Part shown: positions 34,701 through 44,431 of the stretch, piece by piece
Position numbering within the stretch: position 1 is the first letter of the stretch
Layout of the letters: the number at the start of each line of letters is the position of its first letter
Assembly (NCBI GenBank): GCA_035274425.1
Contig: DATEOC010000042.1
Location: 1 to 64,000 of the forward strand
Origin: JADMIH01 sp035274425
GTDB taxonomy: Bacteria; Chloroflexota; Chloroflexia; QHBQ01; JADMIH01
Reading direction: 5' to 3'
DNA length: 64,000 nt
Notes under the pieces: generated by a model
What the model was told of the DNA's origin: nothing
What the model saw: the letters and a program-made list of their open reading frames with translations, nothing else
The model's database searches: none
Made by a program: the position numbers and the translations under genes

Positions 34701-35764
34701 ATCACCTCAACACCTCGACCCTCAAGTACTTCCCCAACCTCCCAACTCTCCACATCCTGCTCCTTCAACGCGGCGCGCACGTCGTCCAGCCTGTCCGCGG
34801 GGATGGCTGCGAAAAGGCCGCCGGAGGTCTGCGGGTCGAAGAGAAGAGTGGTGAGGTCGCGGTTTATGCTTCTTTCGATGGTGACTCTCGCCTGCTCTTG
34901 AGAAGTAGGCGAGAGTAAGTAATCTCGGTTGCGGCCCGTCCCACCCGGCACCTGCTTGTCCTTTACGCAATCGAGCGCACCGTCCAGCAGAGGCACGGCG
35001 GCTGCGCTTATTCGAAGGGATACTCCGCTTGCTTGCGCCATCTCGGAGGCGTGGCCAAGCAATCCAAAGCCCGTGATGTCGGTGCAGGCGCGCACTCCCG
35101 CCCACCGAAGCACTCGCGAGGCCGGGCCGTTGAGACGCAGCATCGAGTCAACCGCGCCCTGTAGGTGGGCGGGCTGTGCCCGGTCATTCTTGGCGGCGGT
35201 GGTAATCACCCCCGTACCGATAGGCTTCGTCAGAATGAGGCGGTCGCCGGGGCGCGCGCCACTCTTGGACATGATCTGCGCAGGGTCTACCATGCCGGTC
35301 ACGCACAGGCCGTACTTCGGCTCGCGGTCTGTGACGGTGTGCCCGCCCGCGATGATACCTCCCGCCTCGCGAACCTTGTCCATGCCGCCCTGGAGGATGG
35401 CAGTCAATATCGCTTTGTCCAGGTCCTCCGGGAAGGCCACGATATTGAGGGCGAGCATCACTTCGCCTCCCATCGCGTACACGTCGCTCATCGAGTTGGC
35501 GGCTGCGATGGCCCCGAAGGTGTACGGGTCGTCCACGATAGGTGGGAAGAAGTCGAGTGTTTGCACCAGCGCCTGCGATGGGCCGAGTCGGTACACTGCG
35601 GCGTCGTCCCCAGGGTTGAGGCCGATTATTAGGTTGGGGTGAGAATGTTGAGCCAGGGGGCGCAAGACTTGCGCCAGGTCACCAGGACCCATCTTGGAAG
35701 CTCAACCGGCGCAGAACGCCAGGCTCGTCAGGCGCACTATTTTGCGCTTGTCGGCATCGGCCAT
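34697..35764 (-). CDS. selD: Selenophosphate synthase, apparent selenoprotein (UGA = Sec at residue 21)
   Basis: Read through the TGA at 35704-35702, the gene encodes 355 residues starting at the ATG at 35764: ...RLTSLAFCAGUASKMGPG. The UGA falls exactly at the catalytic position of SelD (E. coli Cys17) and is followed by xxK, the conserved Lys (E. coli Lys20). The body has GDDAAVY, ANSMSDVYAMGG and GGHTVTD, the ATP/Mg-binding motifs of SelD. SelD makes selenophosphate from selenide and ATP for selenocysteine and selenouridine synthesis. A start at the ATG 35692 would drop the active-site residue. A short stem-loop (GGGUC/GACCU) lies about 11 bases after the UGA. selA, selB and tRNA-Sec are not in the window. 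Confidence 0.88.
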
Positions 35765-36148
35765 CGCTATCACCACCTCTCGATTTCGGATTTTGGTGTT
35801 TGGATTTTGGTGTTTGACCTCTCTACCTTAATTGTACATTGAATGGCAAGGATTATTCCGCTCAAAGCCTGTGTAACAACTAATGTAAAAAGAATGTCAT
35901 TCCGAACGTAGAGAGGAATCTAGAAATCTATCTACCTGGCAAGCTCGGAGATTCCTCACTCCGTTCGGAATGACAGGGAAGATGGTGCTTCGTTATAGTA
36001 GACTTTTAGTTTCGCAGGACTCTTCTTAAACAGGCCCTCAGATTAAGGAGGGGCAATATCGAGAGGATGTGTTAGAATAAACAACCGCAACTTCGATAAA
36101 TATCTGCGCTTCCGGCGCGGAAAGCTAGACGTGAATAGGAGAGATTGA
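35765..36148. other. Intergenic region with a palindromic element
   Basis: 384 bases without a credible gene between divergent selD and pepF. It contains TTTTGGTGTTTGGA direct repeats (35791-35815), the dispersed element at 35895-35975, and AGGAGA before the pepF start. Confidence 0.6.
35895..35975. repeat. Dispersed palindromic element, copy B
   Basis: TGTCATTCCGAACG at one end and CGTTCGGAATGACA at the other, with GAGGAATCT / AGATTCCTCA inner arms. It lies in the selD/pepF spacer. Confidence 0.8.
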
Positions 36149-37957
36149 ATGGTAGCCACTACGACCAAACTGCCCCATTGGGACATGACACCTTTTTTCC
36201 CAGGACTCGAGTCGCCTGAGCTTGACAGCGCCATCGCTGGGGTCGTGCATAGCCTTGACGAGATGGAAGCGTTATTTGACAGGCATGGAGTTGGGGAGCG
36301 CGAGCCTGCATCGCTCCATGACGAAACGGTGCGGGCTTTTGAAGAGGTGGTGGAGCAGTTTAATGCCCTCCTGGAGGAGCGGTTGACGGTGGCCGCTTAT
36401 ATACAAACCTTTGTCGCGACGAACTCTCGTGATGACCTCGCCCAGGCGCGGTGGAGCGAGATGCAGCAGAATGGTGTCAGGCTGTCCAAGCTCAGCACAC
36501 GCTTTACCGCCTGGGTTGGCTCGCTCGATGTAGACGCGCTTATCGAACGGTCTAAAGTGGCGAGTGACCACGCCTTTATGCTCCGCAAGACCAAAGAAGG
36601 GGCTACCCACCTGATGTCGCCCCAGGAGGAAGAGCTTGCCGCGGAGCTGCGCCTGAGTGGAGCGTCGGCGTGGGGTAAATTGCATAACAACGTCACTTCT
36701 CAGTTGATAGTCCCTGTTGAGATAGACGGGGAGCCGCGCGATATGGCGATGAGTGCGGTACGCAACCTCGCTTACGACCCTGATCGCGACGTACGGCGAC
36801 GCGCTTACGAAGCAGAGCTTGCAGCCTGGGAGCGCGCTGCCCTCCCCGCGGCGGCGGCTCTGAACGGCATCAAGGGGGAGGTCAACACGCTGGCGAAGCG
36901 CCGCCGGTGGGGCTCTGCCCTCGACGAGGCTCTCTATGACAGCAATATTGACCGCCAGACCCTTGACGCCATGATGGAGGCGGCCCATGAGTCGTTCCCG
37001 GACTTCCGTCGCTACCTCCACGCGAAGGCGCGCGCTCTCGGCATCGAGCGGCTCGCCTGGTACGACATATTCGCGCCCGTGGGCGCGGACGAGCGAGAGT
37101 GGGATTATGAAGATGCCACCGGCTTCATCGTAGAGCAATTCGGCACTTACTCCGGCAAGATGAGCGACTTCGCGGCCCGCGCCTTCCAGGAGGGGTGGAT
37201 AGACGCTGAGCCTCGTAGCGGCAAGCGCGACGGGGCATTCTGCATGGGTATCCGCCGGGAGGTGTCGCGCGTCTTCCTCAACTACAAGCCCTCCTTCGGC
37301 AGCGTCAGCACCCTGGCCCATGAGCTTGGGCATGGCTACCACAACCTCGTGAAGGCCGAGCGCACCATGCTCCAGAAGAGCACGCCCATGACCCTCGCCG
37401 AGACTGCCAGCATATTCTGCGAGACGATAGTGCAGCACGCAGCCATGAAGGGTGCTTCGCGCGAGGAGCAGCTAGCCCTCCTGGAAGCATCTCTGCAACG
37501 CAGTTGCCAGGTAGTGGTCGACATAACCAGCCGCTTCCTTTTCGAGAAGCGCCTGTACGATAAACGGCTGGAGCGTGAGCTTTCGATTGATGAGCTAAGC
37601 AACCTGATGCTCGACGCGCAAAAGGAGACCTATGGCGATGGCCTCGACCCCGAAAAGCTGCACCCCTATATGTGGGCGGTGAAACCACATTACTACAGGC
37701 CGGAGCTATCGTTCTATAACTTCCCCTACATGTTTGGCCTTCTCTTCGGCCTCGGCCTCTACGCGAGGTACAAGGAGGAGCCGGAGGGCTTCAAGCGCGG
37801 CTATGATGACCTCCTCTCTTCGACGGGGCTGGACGATGCCGCTACCCTAGCCTCTCGCTTCGGCATAGATGTGCGCACGCCTGCCTTCTGGCGCGCCAGC
37901 CTCGATATCGTTCGTGGCGAGATTGAGAGCTTTACGGCATTGGTAGCCGGCAGCTAA
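36149..37957 (+). CDS. pepF: M3-family oligoendopeptidase F
   Basis: 602 residues, no export signal. The zinc-binding motif H391-E392-LG-H395 (HELGHGYHN) and a downstream Glu in LAETASIFCE match M3 metallopeptidases of the PepF group, which cleave cytosolic peptides of about 7-20 residues. Length is typical. A ribosome site AGGAGA precedes the ATG. It is a single gene divergent from selD. Confidence 0.92.
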   Translation: MVATTTKLPHWDMTPFFPGLESPELDSAIAGVVHSLDEMEALFDRHGVGEREPASLHDETVRAFEEVVEQFNALLEERLTVAAYIQTFVATNSRDDLAQARWSEMQQNGVRLSKLSTRFTAWVGSLDVDALIERSKVASDHAFMLRKTKEGATHLMSPQEEELAAELRLSGASAWGKLHNNVTSQLIVPVEIDGEPRDMAMSAVRNLAYDPDRDVRRRAYEAELAAWERAALPAAAALNGIKGEVNTLAKRRRWGSALDEALYDSNIDRQTLDAMMEAAHESFPDFRRYLHAKARALGIERLAWYDIFAPVGADEREWDYEDATGFIVEQFGTYSGKMSDFAARAFQEGWIDAEPRSGKRDGAFCMGIRREVSRVFLNYKPSFGSVSTLAHELGHGYHNLVKAERTMLQKSTPMTLAETASIFCETIVQHAAMKGASREEQLALLEASLQRSCQVVVDITSRFLFEKRLYDKRLERELSIDELSNLMLDAQKETYGDGLDPEKLHPYMWAVKPHYYRPELSFYNFPYMFGLLFGLGLYARYKEEPEGFKRGYDDLLSSTGLDDAATLASRFGIDVRTPAFWRASLDIVRGEIESFTALVAGS

Positions 37958-38219
37958 TATTTCGTAGCCAATTTTCAACTACCGGTTATCAAAATTAGCT
38001 AATTCTGGTGATGCGCGCCCCCATATAGTATGCTATCATCCCCCCGAAACGACTACACACCCAGGTTCGGCCCAACTTATATGGCTCGGCAGCGTACCTG
38101 GTAGGTGACAAGGGGTCTGCTCTTACGGGGGTGAGGGTCGATTGCGGTCTTATTGACGGCGGGATTGGCGTTTATATGTACCTGTTTCCGCCACAAGATA
38201 TAGTACAGGAGGAATTACG
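37958..38219. other. Intergenic region, no clear feature
   Basis: 262 bases between pepF and the next gene. I see no gene or strong hairpin. AGGAGGA (38208-38214) is the ribosome site of the downstream gene. Confidence 0.4.
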
Positions 38220-39011
38220 ATGCCCCGATGCGGTGCTGAAGGAATAGTCACTCACGGCAAGAATTCTGTAAACATGGATATTGACGTGGTGGCGGCGGGT
38301 GATAATAGACAGGTCGATGGAGCTATCATCTTCCGTGTTTTGCGCGGAGAGTGGCACCACACCACTACTAATACGGGCAAGGTTGTGATGGATACCACCA
38401 GGCTTTTATACCCTCAAATGGACCTGGTGGTAAAATGGCCCCCGGCTGGGCCATCCGATAGCCCTAGCCTCTACCTCCCAGACGTGTCAAACGTCGGCGC
38501 GGAGGCCCTGGACGGTCTGGGAATACTTTTCGGCATTAATCCGAGTACAGCCGAGACATATACGAGCAGTGCTCCGGACGGCTCTTCGCCAGATATCAAG
38601 GTGGCGTGGATGGCCTACTCCTGCCTTCTGGGTGACGAGCGGCCCAATGGGGATAAAATCACTGAAGTAATCATGACGGAACCAGACGGCACCAAGATCA
38701 AGGGAGGGTGGGTCTTTGCCGAACCGGACGGCACGATATCCCCTGGTGACCTTCCAGGTGCTACTCCGGGAGGCGACGTGGATACGGGGCCATATATGAC
38801 CCTCTCCGCCAACAGGTTCGCCATTATCGGGGGGGAATTAGGGGCATTATTCGGCCCTGGCAGGAAGCTCTACTTTGAGACCGGGGTAGACGAAACTATG
38901 CGCGTTGCTATAAGACAGGAATTTGGCTTCGGAGCTAACGAAGGGGAGGATGCCTACATCCGGGTCAGGGACTTTGTCCATGACTTCCTCCTGGAAGTAA
39001 CGCCAGAATAA
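38220..39011 (+). CDS. Hypothetical protein, function unknown
   Basis: 263 residues with a strong ribosome site (AGGAGGA). No signal peptide, membrane segment or familiar motif. It is Gly/Asp/Pro-rich, probably beta-rich, and contains repeated short hairpin-like segments (EPDGTKIKGGW, EPDGTISPG). The C-terminus (RVRDFVHDFLLEV) looks helical. It is convergent with the LuxR-type regulator. I cannot assign a function. Confidence 0.75.
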   Translation: MPRCGAEGIVTHGKNSVNMDIDVVAAGDNRQVDGAIIFRVLRGEWHHTTTNTGKVVMDTTRLLYPQMDLVVKWPPAGPSDSPSLYLPDVSNVGAEALDGLGILFGINPSTAETYTSSAPDGSSPDIKVAWMAYSCLLGDERPNGDKITEVIMTEPDGTKIKGGWVFAEPDGTISPGDLPGATPGGDVDTGPYMTLSANRFAIIGGELGALFGPGRKLYFETGVDETMRVAIRQEFGFGANEGEDAYIRVRDFVHDFLLEVTPE

Positions 39012-39030
39012 AGGATGAGGGGAAAGGATA

Positions 39031-39095
39031 AAGGAAAAAGGATAAAGGATAAATTAGAAAGTGAACTCCTAATTTATCCTTTATCCTTTTTCCTT
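39031..39095. terminator. 26-bp perfect hairpin made of AAGGATA heptamers
   Basis: Arms 39031-39056 and 39070-39095 around a 13-base loop, between convergent genes. The left arm reads as AAGGAAA/AAGGATA/AAGGATA/AATTA units, showing the overlap between heptamer repeats and terminators. The right arm touches the stop codon of the regulator. Confidence 0.8.
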
Positions 39096-41770
39096 TACAC
39101 GAGTCCGATGTCTATGGCGAAGCGGCCTGCGGCTGATCGCGTCGTTACGCCGAGCTTGGCGTAGATTGAGCGTAAGTGGGCATGTATTGTGTGGCTGCTT
39201 AGAGAGAGGCGCTCCGCAATCCCGGCATCCGTAAGCCCCTCGGCCACCAGGCGCAACACCTCGACCTCTCGCTGGGTCAGGTCGTTAGGGTATTTCGGGC
39301 TGCGTGGGGCGGTCTTCTTTGACGTTGCTTCTGCGATGGCCTGCAACGTCATTTCCATAAGCTCTATCGCCGACGCTACGGCCACGTCCAGCGACATAGA
39401 GCGTCCCTCGTCTCGCACGGCGACCCAGGCTGCTTTTCCTATCCGGGAGCGCACAGCGATATGGCTTTGCTTGAGCGCCTTTTCGTCGTCAGGGTGCATG
39501 TGGTAACCTGTAGCGGTGAGTAATGCATCGGCTGTCCCGAAGAGTCTCGCCGCCAATTCCAGGAAGCCTTGTGCTGCCCCCATCTTCCCTGCCGCGGCCA
39601 GGCATTCAGCGATACCCTTTTTTGCCCCTACGCGTAGGTAGGCATCAAGGCACTTCTTGAGTGTGGCCTCCGCCTGGATATAATCACCTTCCTGAGCAGC
39701 TGCGCGCCCCAGATTGCAGAGCGCGTCATTGATAACCCACCTCTCTTTCGCGGTTGCCAGAGCTTCTTCGTAATGGGCACGGGCCTCAGCGTAGTCCCCC
39801 TGGCATCGGGCTATCTCTCCAAGAGTATTCAAGATGAGGGCCGTCGCTTCCTTATCTCCCGTATCTTGCAGGGTTGCCAACCCCTCTTTGCACAGGCGGC
39901 GCGCTTCCTCATAGTTACGCTCGCACCACTCAATCTCCGCTAACTTATGCAGGGAGCTTGCCGTCTCAATTTTATCCCCCAACTCCCTCTTGATGCTCAA
40001 GCTCTCGTTAACCAGTTCCCTGGCCTTATCGTATTCACCCAGGCAGCGGGCTATATTGCCGAGGTTGTTGAGCGAAACGGCAAGCATGAATCTGTTTCCT
40101 TCTTCTCCCTGGATCGCTACGCACTCCTCGAAGTAGCGGCGCGCCTGCACAAAATCGCCCTGGTCAGTGGCTATATTCGCCAGGTTATTGAGCGCGATAG
40201 CGCCTCCCGAACGGTCCCCTATTTCCTGCTTGAGGGCCAGACTCTCCTTTAGCAGAATGGTCGCTTGCTCGTAATCGCCCATATTGGTGGCGACGACCCC
40301 CATGCTGAGGAGTGTCGCAGAGATATACTTCTGATCACCAGTAGCGCGGAATATCTCCAAACACCTGGTAAAGAGGGAGGTTGCCTGCCCATAATCACCC
40401 TGGCTCCTCGCCAGCAGGCCCGCCCTGTAGAGGGCCAGAGCTAACAAGTCAGGGGGCAGCGTGCCGCTCTTGATTGCTACTTCCAGCCAGCGACGGCCCT
40501 CAGTGGCGTACCCACGCACGTACCAGAACCAACCCAACGCCACCGCGAGCCTGCTCACGTTTTCAAGGTCGCCTTCAGCGTTCAGGCCCCATTCCAGCGC
40601 TGCCCGTATGTTATCGTACTCTACTTGCAGGCTCTCCAGCCAGGCTGCCTGTTCAGGACCTTGCAGATGGGGTTGGGCCTTTTCTCCGAGCAGCGTGTAC
40701 CATAGCAGATGGCGGGTACGTAAGACTGCGCCCTCCTCCGTATCGGCCCGCAACTTACGCAAGGCATATTGCCTGATGGTATCGAGCAAGCGGAAGCGCG
40801 TTTCCCCCGTTCGCCCCTCTACCAGTACCAGCGACCTGTCCACAAGCTCCGGCAGGAGGTCCATAGCCTCGTATGCTGCCCCGTCTATGCATATTCCTTC
40901 TACCGCATCAAGAGAGAAACTCCCTGCAAAGACTGATACGGACCTCAGCAACTGCCGTTCTATCTCAGACAGGAGGTCGTAGCTCCAATCTATAGCCGCC
41001 TGCAACGTCTGTTGGCGGTTGGGTATCGTGCGATTGTCCCCGACCAGTAGCCGGAAGCGCTCGTCCAGCCGGGCCGCTATCTCTTGTACCGGCATCGTGT
41101 CTACGCGCGCCGCCGCCAACTCAAGCGCCAGCGGCAGGCCATCCATCTCATAGCAAAGCTGCGCCACCGAGTGGGCGTTATCCGGGGCGAGATCGAACGC
41201 GGGCTGCTTTAGACGCGCCCTCTCTATAAAAAGCTGGATGGCCTCGTATCTGCCCAGGTCATCGAGCGGCTGTAAATGGTGTGGGTCGGGGAAGGAGAGG
41301 GAGGGTACGCGCCATATTATTTCCCCTACGATGTTCAGCACATGGCGGCTGGTAGCCAATACGTGGAGGCCTGGGCAGGAGCGCAGCAGCGTACCTGCGA
41401 GCGAGGCGCAGGCGCGCACGAGGTGCTCGCAATTGTCCAGTATGAGGAGCACTTTGCGATTCCCCAGCGCTTCCTCAAGGGTAGCTATTATCGAGCGGCC
41501 GGTCTCCTCTCTCAGCCCCATCGTGGAGGCCACGATGGGCGCAACCAGCGCGGGGTCGGTTATGGCATCCAACTCTACAAACCACACGCCATCGGGGTAG
41601 TCGTCCAACGAGCGGGAGGCCACTTCGATGGAAAGGCGGGTCTTGCCTGAGCCGCCCGCTCCGGTGAGGGTAAGAAGGGGGGCAGCCTGAAGCGAGCGTG
41701 AGATGTCTGCTATATCACGCTCTCTCCCTATGAAGCTCGTTTGCTGGGAGGGTAAATTATGCTGAGGCAA
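39095..41770 (-). CDS. LuxR-family transcriptional regulator with ATPase and TPR domains
   Basis: 891 residues: an AAA/NB-ARC-like STAND ATPase domain (about 10-310) with Walker A GAGGSGKTRL and Walker B-like VLLILDNCEH; a long TPR region (about 350-770; repeated YEEARRLCKEGL, GDYAEARAHYEEALA); and a C-terminal LuxR-type HTH (about 825-890, LTQREVEVLRLVAEGLTDAG). It resembles MalT/AfsR-type sensors that oligomerise when a ligand binds the TPR part and ATP is present. No autoinducer-binding domain is seen. Target genes are unknown. Confidence 0.9.
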   Translation of the reverse strand: MPQHNLPSQQTSFIGRERDIADISRSLQAAPLLTLTGAGGSGKTRLSIEVASRSLDDYPDGVWFVELDAITDPALVAPIVASTMGLREETGRSIIATLEEALGNRKVLLILDNCEHLVRACASLAGTLLRSCPGLHVLATSRHVLNIVGEIIWRVPSLSFPDPHHLQPLDDLGRYEAIQLFIERARLKQPAFDLAPDNAHSVAQLCYEMDGLPLALELAAARVDTMPVQEIAARLDERFRLLVGDNRTIPNRQQTLQAAIDWSYDLLSEIERQLLRSVSVFAGSFSLDAVEGICIDGAAYEAMDLLPELVDRSLVLVEGRTGETRFRLLDTIRQYALRKLRADTEEGAVLRTRHLLWYTLLGEKAQPHLQGPEQAAWLESLQVEYDNIRAALEWGLNAEGDLENVSRLAVALGWFWYVRGYATEGRRWLEVAIKSGTLPPDLLALALYRAGLLARSQGDYGQATSLFTRCLEIFRATGDQKYISATLLSMGVVATNMGDYEQATILLKESLALKQEIGDRSGGAIALNNLANIATDQGDFVQARRYFEECVAIQGEEGNRFMLAVSLNNLGNIARCLGEYDKARELVNESLSIKRELGDKIETASSLHKLAEIEWCERNYEEARRLCKEGLATLQDTGDKEATALILNTLGEIARCQGDYAEARAHYEEALATAKERWVINDALCNLGRAAAQEGDYIQAEATLKKCLDAYLRVGAKKGIAECLAAAGKMGAAQGFLELAARLFGTADALLTATGYHMHPDDEKALKQSHIAVRSRIGKAAWVAVRDEGRSMSLDVAVASAIELMEMTLQAIAEATSKKTAPRSPKYPNDLTQREVEVLRLVAEGLTDAGIAERLSLSSHTIHAHLRSIYAKLGVTTRSAAGRFAIDIGLV

Positions 41771-41862
41771 TGGCTAATTCGAGGACGTTATTGGACGGAG
41801 CTCTTCCTCCAGTGATAGATTATATCACTGAATGGGATGTAGGGGTAGAAACGTGTTGGAAC

Positions 41863-43020
41863 CTAGTGCACTCCCTCAAACTCTATTATGGCTGTTACTA
41901 CTTTCTCCTGGTCAGCTTCCGTTAGCTCGTTGTAGAAGGGGAGCCGAAGAAGACGATCACTGACATCCTCGGTTACGGGGCAATCCCCCTCGCGCCCCCC
42001 GAAACTCTTGCCCATATCAGATATGTGGAGGGGTAAGTAGTGGAAGACGCTCAGTATGCCGCGCGCCTTCAAATGGTTGATTAGCGTAGTACGCATCTCT
42101 AGAGAGGGCGCGAGGATGTAGAACATGTGGTATGGCTGCTCGCAATGCCCGGGTATGATTGGCAGCCGCACGTCGTTCTCTCGTGCCCACTCTTGTAGGT
42201 GCGTATTGTAATATTCCCATACGCGCCGTCGCCTTGACTGAATCTCGTCTCGCATCTCGAACTGAGCGTAGAGGAAGGCTGCCAGCACTTCCGATGGCAG
42301 ATAGCTCGACCCAACGTCGACCCATGTATACTTGTCTACCTGTCCGCGGAAGAATCGGCTGCGATTCGTCCCCTTCTCGCGTATGATCTCGGCACGCTCG
42401 ACGTACTGGGGATCGTTTATGAGGAGCGCGCCACCCTCGCCGCAGGTGAAGTTCTTGGTTTCGTGGAAGCTCTGCGTGGCGAACGCGCCGAAGGTGCCCA
42501 ACTGCTTCCCCTTGTACGTTCCGAAGAGGCCGTGAGCGTTGTCCTCAACCACCACCAGGCCGTGCCGCTCCGCTATTGCCATAATAGTGTCCATCTCGCA
42601 CCCGACCCCGGCGTAATGCACCGGCACTACCGCCTTTGTGCGGGGCGTGATGAGGCGCTCAAGCTGGGCCTCGTCCATGTTGAGGGTGTCCGGACGTATG
42701 TCGGCGAAGACCGGCTTTACCCCGCGTAACACGAACCCATTTACCGTTGAGACGAAGGTGAAGGAGGGGAATATCACTTCGTCGCCCGGCTGGAGATCAA
42801 GGAGGAGGGCAGACATCTCCAATGCGTGCGTGCATGAGGTGGTGAGCAGCGCCTTGTGGGTGCCTACCTCTTGTTCGAGAAAGGCGTGGCACTTCTTGGT
42901 GAAGGGGCCATCGCCTGATATGTGGCCGTTGGCGATAGCCTGGGATATATAGTTCAGCTCGTTCCCCAGGAAGGAAGCCCTGTTGAATGGAATGGTGATC
43001 GATATGGCTGTAGCTGTCAT
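41863..43020 (-). CDS. wecE: DegT/DnrJ-family sugar aminotransferase, WecE/RffA-like
   Basis: 385 residues. The PLP lysine is K189 in FHETKNFTCGEGGAL, and VEDNAHGLFG holds the conserved pyridine-ring Asp. The sequence closely fits WecE/RffA, which turns dTDP-4-keto-6-deoxy-glucose into dTDP-4-amino-4,6-dideoxygalactose (Fuc4N) with glutamate as amino donor. Its start overlaps the end of the MaoC gene by 4 bases, so they are translationally coupled. It is the last gene of the glycan cluster read on the reverse strand. The gene symbol reflects family similarity, not proven product. Confidence 0.85.
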   Translation of the reverse strand: MTATAISITIPFNRASFLGNELNYISQAIANGHISGDGPFTKKCHAFLEQEVGTHKALLTTSCTHALEMSALLLDLQPGDEVIFPSFTFVSTVNGFVLRGVKPVFADIRPDTLNMDEAQLERLITPRTKAVVPVHYAGVGCEMDTIMAIAERHGLVVVEDNAHGLFGTYKGKQLGTFGAFATQSFHETKNFTCGEGGALLINDPQYVERAEIIREKGTNRSRFFRGQVDKYTWVDVGSSYLPSEVLAAFLYAQFEMRDEIQSRRRRVWEYYNTHLQEWARENDVRLPIIPGHCEQPYHMFYILAPSLEMRTTLINHLKARGILSVFHYLPLHISDMGKSFGGREGDCPVTEDVSDRLLRLPFYNELTEADQEKVVTAIIEFEGVH

Positions 43021-43454
43021 GGCTTCTCTCTCAAGAATGATTGCATCACGAGGCGCGCTTCGCCTGTGAGCACTTTGACGTTCTCCTGGTTGGTGACTTC
43101 GGTCAGGAGGGTGACGCGGCCCTTTACGCCATCCCAGTCACTCACCTCAGCGCGGGCAGTTATCGTATCACCTGGGCGCACGGGAGCTACGAAGCGCATC
43201 TGCTGGCTCATATAGATAGCCCCAGGTCCCGGCAGCTTCGTGCCGAGCACCGCTGACATGACCCCGGCCACCAGCGCGCCGTGCGCGATACGCCCCCCAA
43301 AGAAGGTGCCTTGAGCGTACTCAGGGTCAACGTGAATGGGGCTGTTGTCACCCGACACCTCGGCGAATGCCTGGATGTCCTCATCGGTGATAGTCCTGGT
43401 TATAGTGGCGCTCTCACCAACGGTGAAAGAATCGCGCTCGATTATCTTTCCCAT
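43017..43454 (-). CDS. MaoC-like (R)-specific enoyl-CoA hydratase
   Basis: 145 residues, hot-dog fold. The hydratase-2 motif D36-x4-H41 (GDNSPIHVDPEYA) and the GGRIAHG segment match PhaJ-type hydratases making (R)-3-hydroxyacyl-CoA. It overlaps the WecE-like gene and sits beside a putative acyltransferase, an unusual setting that suggests it makes a 3-hydroxyacyl donor for a sugar rather than serving fatty-acid breakdown. Confidence 0.85.
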   Translation of the reverse strand: MGKIIERDSFTVGESATITRTITDEDIQAFAEVSGDNSPIHVDPEYAQGTFFGGRIAHGALVAGVMSAVLGTKLPGPGAIYMSQQMRFVAPVRPGDTITARAEVSDWDGVKGRVTLLTEVTNQENVKVLTGEARLVMQSFLREKP

Positions 43455-43458
43455 AGCT

Positions 43459-43555
43459 GTATCAAAGTTTGAAGTTCAAAGTTCAAGGTTCAAGGTTCAA
43501 GGTTCAAGGTTCAAAGTTATCGTCTATCGTCCGTCGTCTATCGTCCGTCGTCCCG
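43459..43555. repeat. Heptamer repeat tract within the glycan cluster
   Basis: TTCAAGG/TTCAAAG units (43465-43517) followed by CGTCTAT and CGTCCGT units (43519-43552). It reaches into the end of the acyltransferase gene, whose last residues RDDGR come from it. Confidence 0.8.
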
Positions 43556-44428
43556 CGCACCAGCCTCGTCGCCAAAGGGTTCTACCTGCTGTTGGGGTGT
43601 GAAGAACGGTCCCTCTCCCTCCGGCGCAAACTTGACAAGGGGAACGTTGGCCTTCAGAAAAGCTATTTCGGCCTCGCCGTAGTTCTTGGTGTAGGTGCGT
43701 TGCGATACGTCGAAGCAGCACACTCCCTCTCGCCGCTCCTCAGGAGAGCGCGCTACCATCAGCTGGCCCCTGTATTCGGGGTGAGTAGATACGAAAGCAT
43801 CTATCATCTCTTGCAATTTCACGGCTTTTTGTTCAACGGTGCGCGTCTCAAACTGGTAGCCCATCTTGTCCGTAACATCTTTGGCAGGCACCCCGGCATA
43901 TATATGGTTGGGGAGCATATCCCGCGTGACCACAGAGCCTACCATAGCCATGCTCTTCTCCCCTACGCGTACCGGCGAAACTATGCAATGCCCAACGAAC
44001 CATGAATCTTTGCCCAAGAGCATGTACTTCCTGGAGTAGAACCTGCTCCCTTCAACTATATCACCGAACTGTATATGCGTCCATATCTGGCTGTGCGCAC
44101 CTATACCAACGTTGTCATCTATATCCAGGCCCCCTATAGCATCGAACACACAATTGCCCCCGAACCAGCAATTGCGCCCAATTTGCAGAGGCTTCTCACC
44201 ATTGGCAAAAGAGAAAGCGTTGATCTTACTGTAATCTCCCAAACAAAACTCCGGGCAGATTATCCGCGTGTGGCGGCCAATGTATGTAAAGTCGCCCAGC
44301 ACAACCTTGCGCGCCGGCCCGCCCTTCCCCGTTATCAGCACGCTTTCTTCTATCACAACGCCTTTGCCGATGTGGACCTCCTCCGCGTCAATCTTCCCGG
44401 CAATTTGAGGTTCGAGAGAGATAGCCAC
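43538..44428 (-). CDS. Left-handed beta-helix acyltransferase-like protein
   Basis: 296 residues. Hexapeptide-type turns (IGKGVVIEES, IGRHTRIIC, IGRNCWFGG, IGAHSQIWTH, VGEKSMAMVGSVV, YAGVPAKDV) show a left-handed parallel beta-helix as in O- and N-acetyl/acyltransferases. NHIYAGVPAK is the usual C-terminal coil. After about residue 215 there is a separate helical part. In this cluster it probably acylates the 4-amino group made by the WecE-like enzyme. Active-site His is not certain. The final residues are repeat-encoded. Confidence 0.8.
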   Translation of the reverse strand: MAISLEPQIAGKIDAEEVHIGKGVVIEESVLITGKGGPARKVVLGDFTYIGRHTRIICPEFCLGDYSKINAFSFANGEKPLQIGRNCWFGGNCVFDAIGGLDIDDNVGIGAHSQIWTHIQFGDIVEGSRFYSRKYMLLGKDSWFVGHCIVSPVRVGEKSMAMVGSVVTRDMLPNHIYAGVPAKDVTDKMGYQFETRTVEQKAVKLQEMIDAFVSTHPEYRGQLMVARSPEERREGVCCFDVSQRTYTKNYGEAEIAFLKANVPLVKFAPEGEGPFFTPQQQVEPFGDEAGARDDGR

Positions 44429-44431
44429 AAG

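Noticed and set aside
35692..35694. ATG as the selD start
   Set aside because: It would omit the catalytic Cys/Sec and the conserved RLT segment that is plainly encoded upstream; reading the UGA as Sec restores both.
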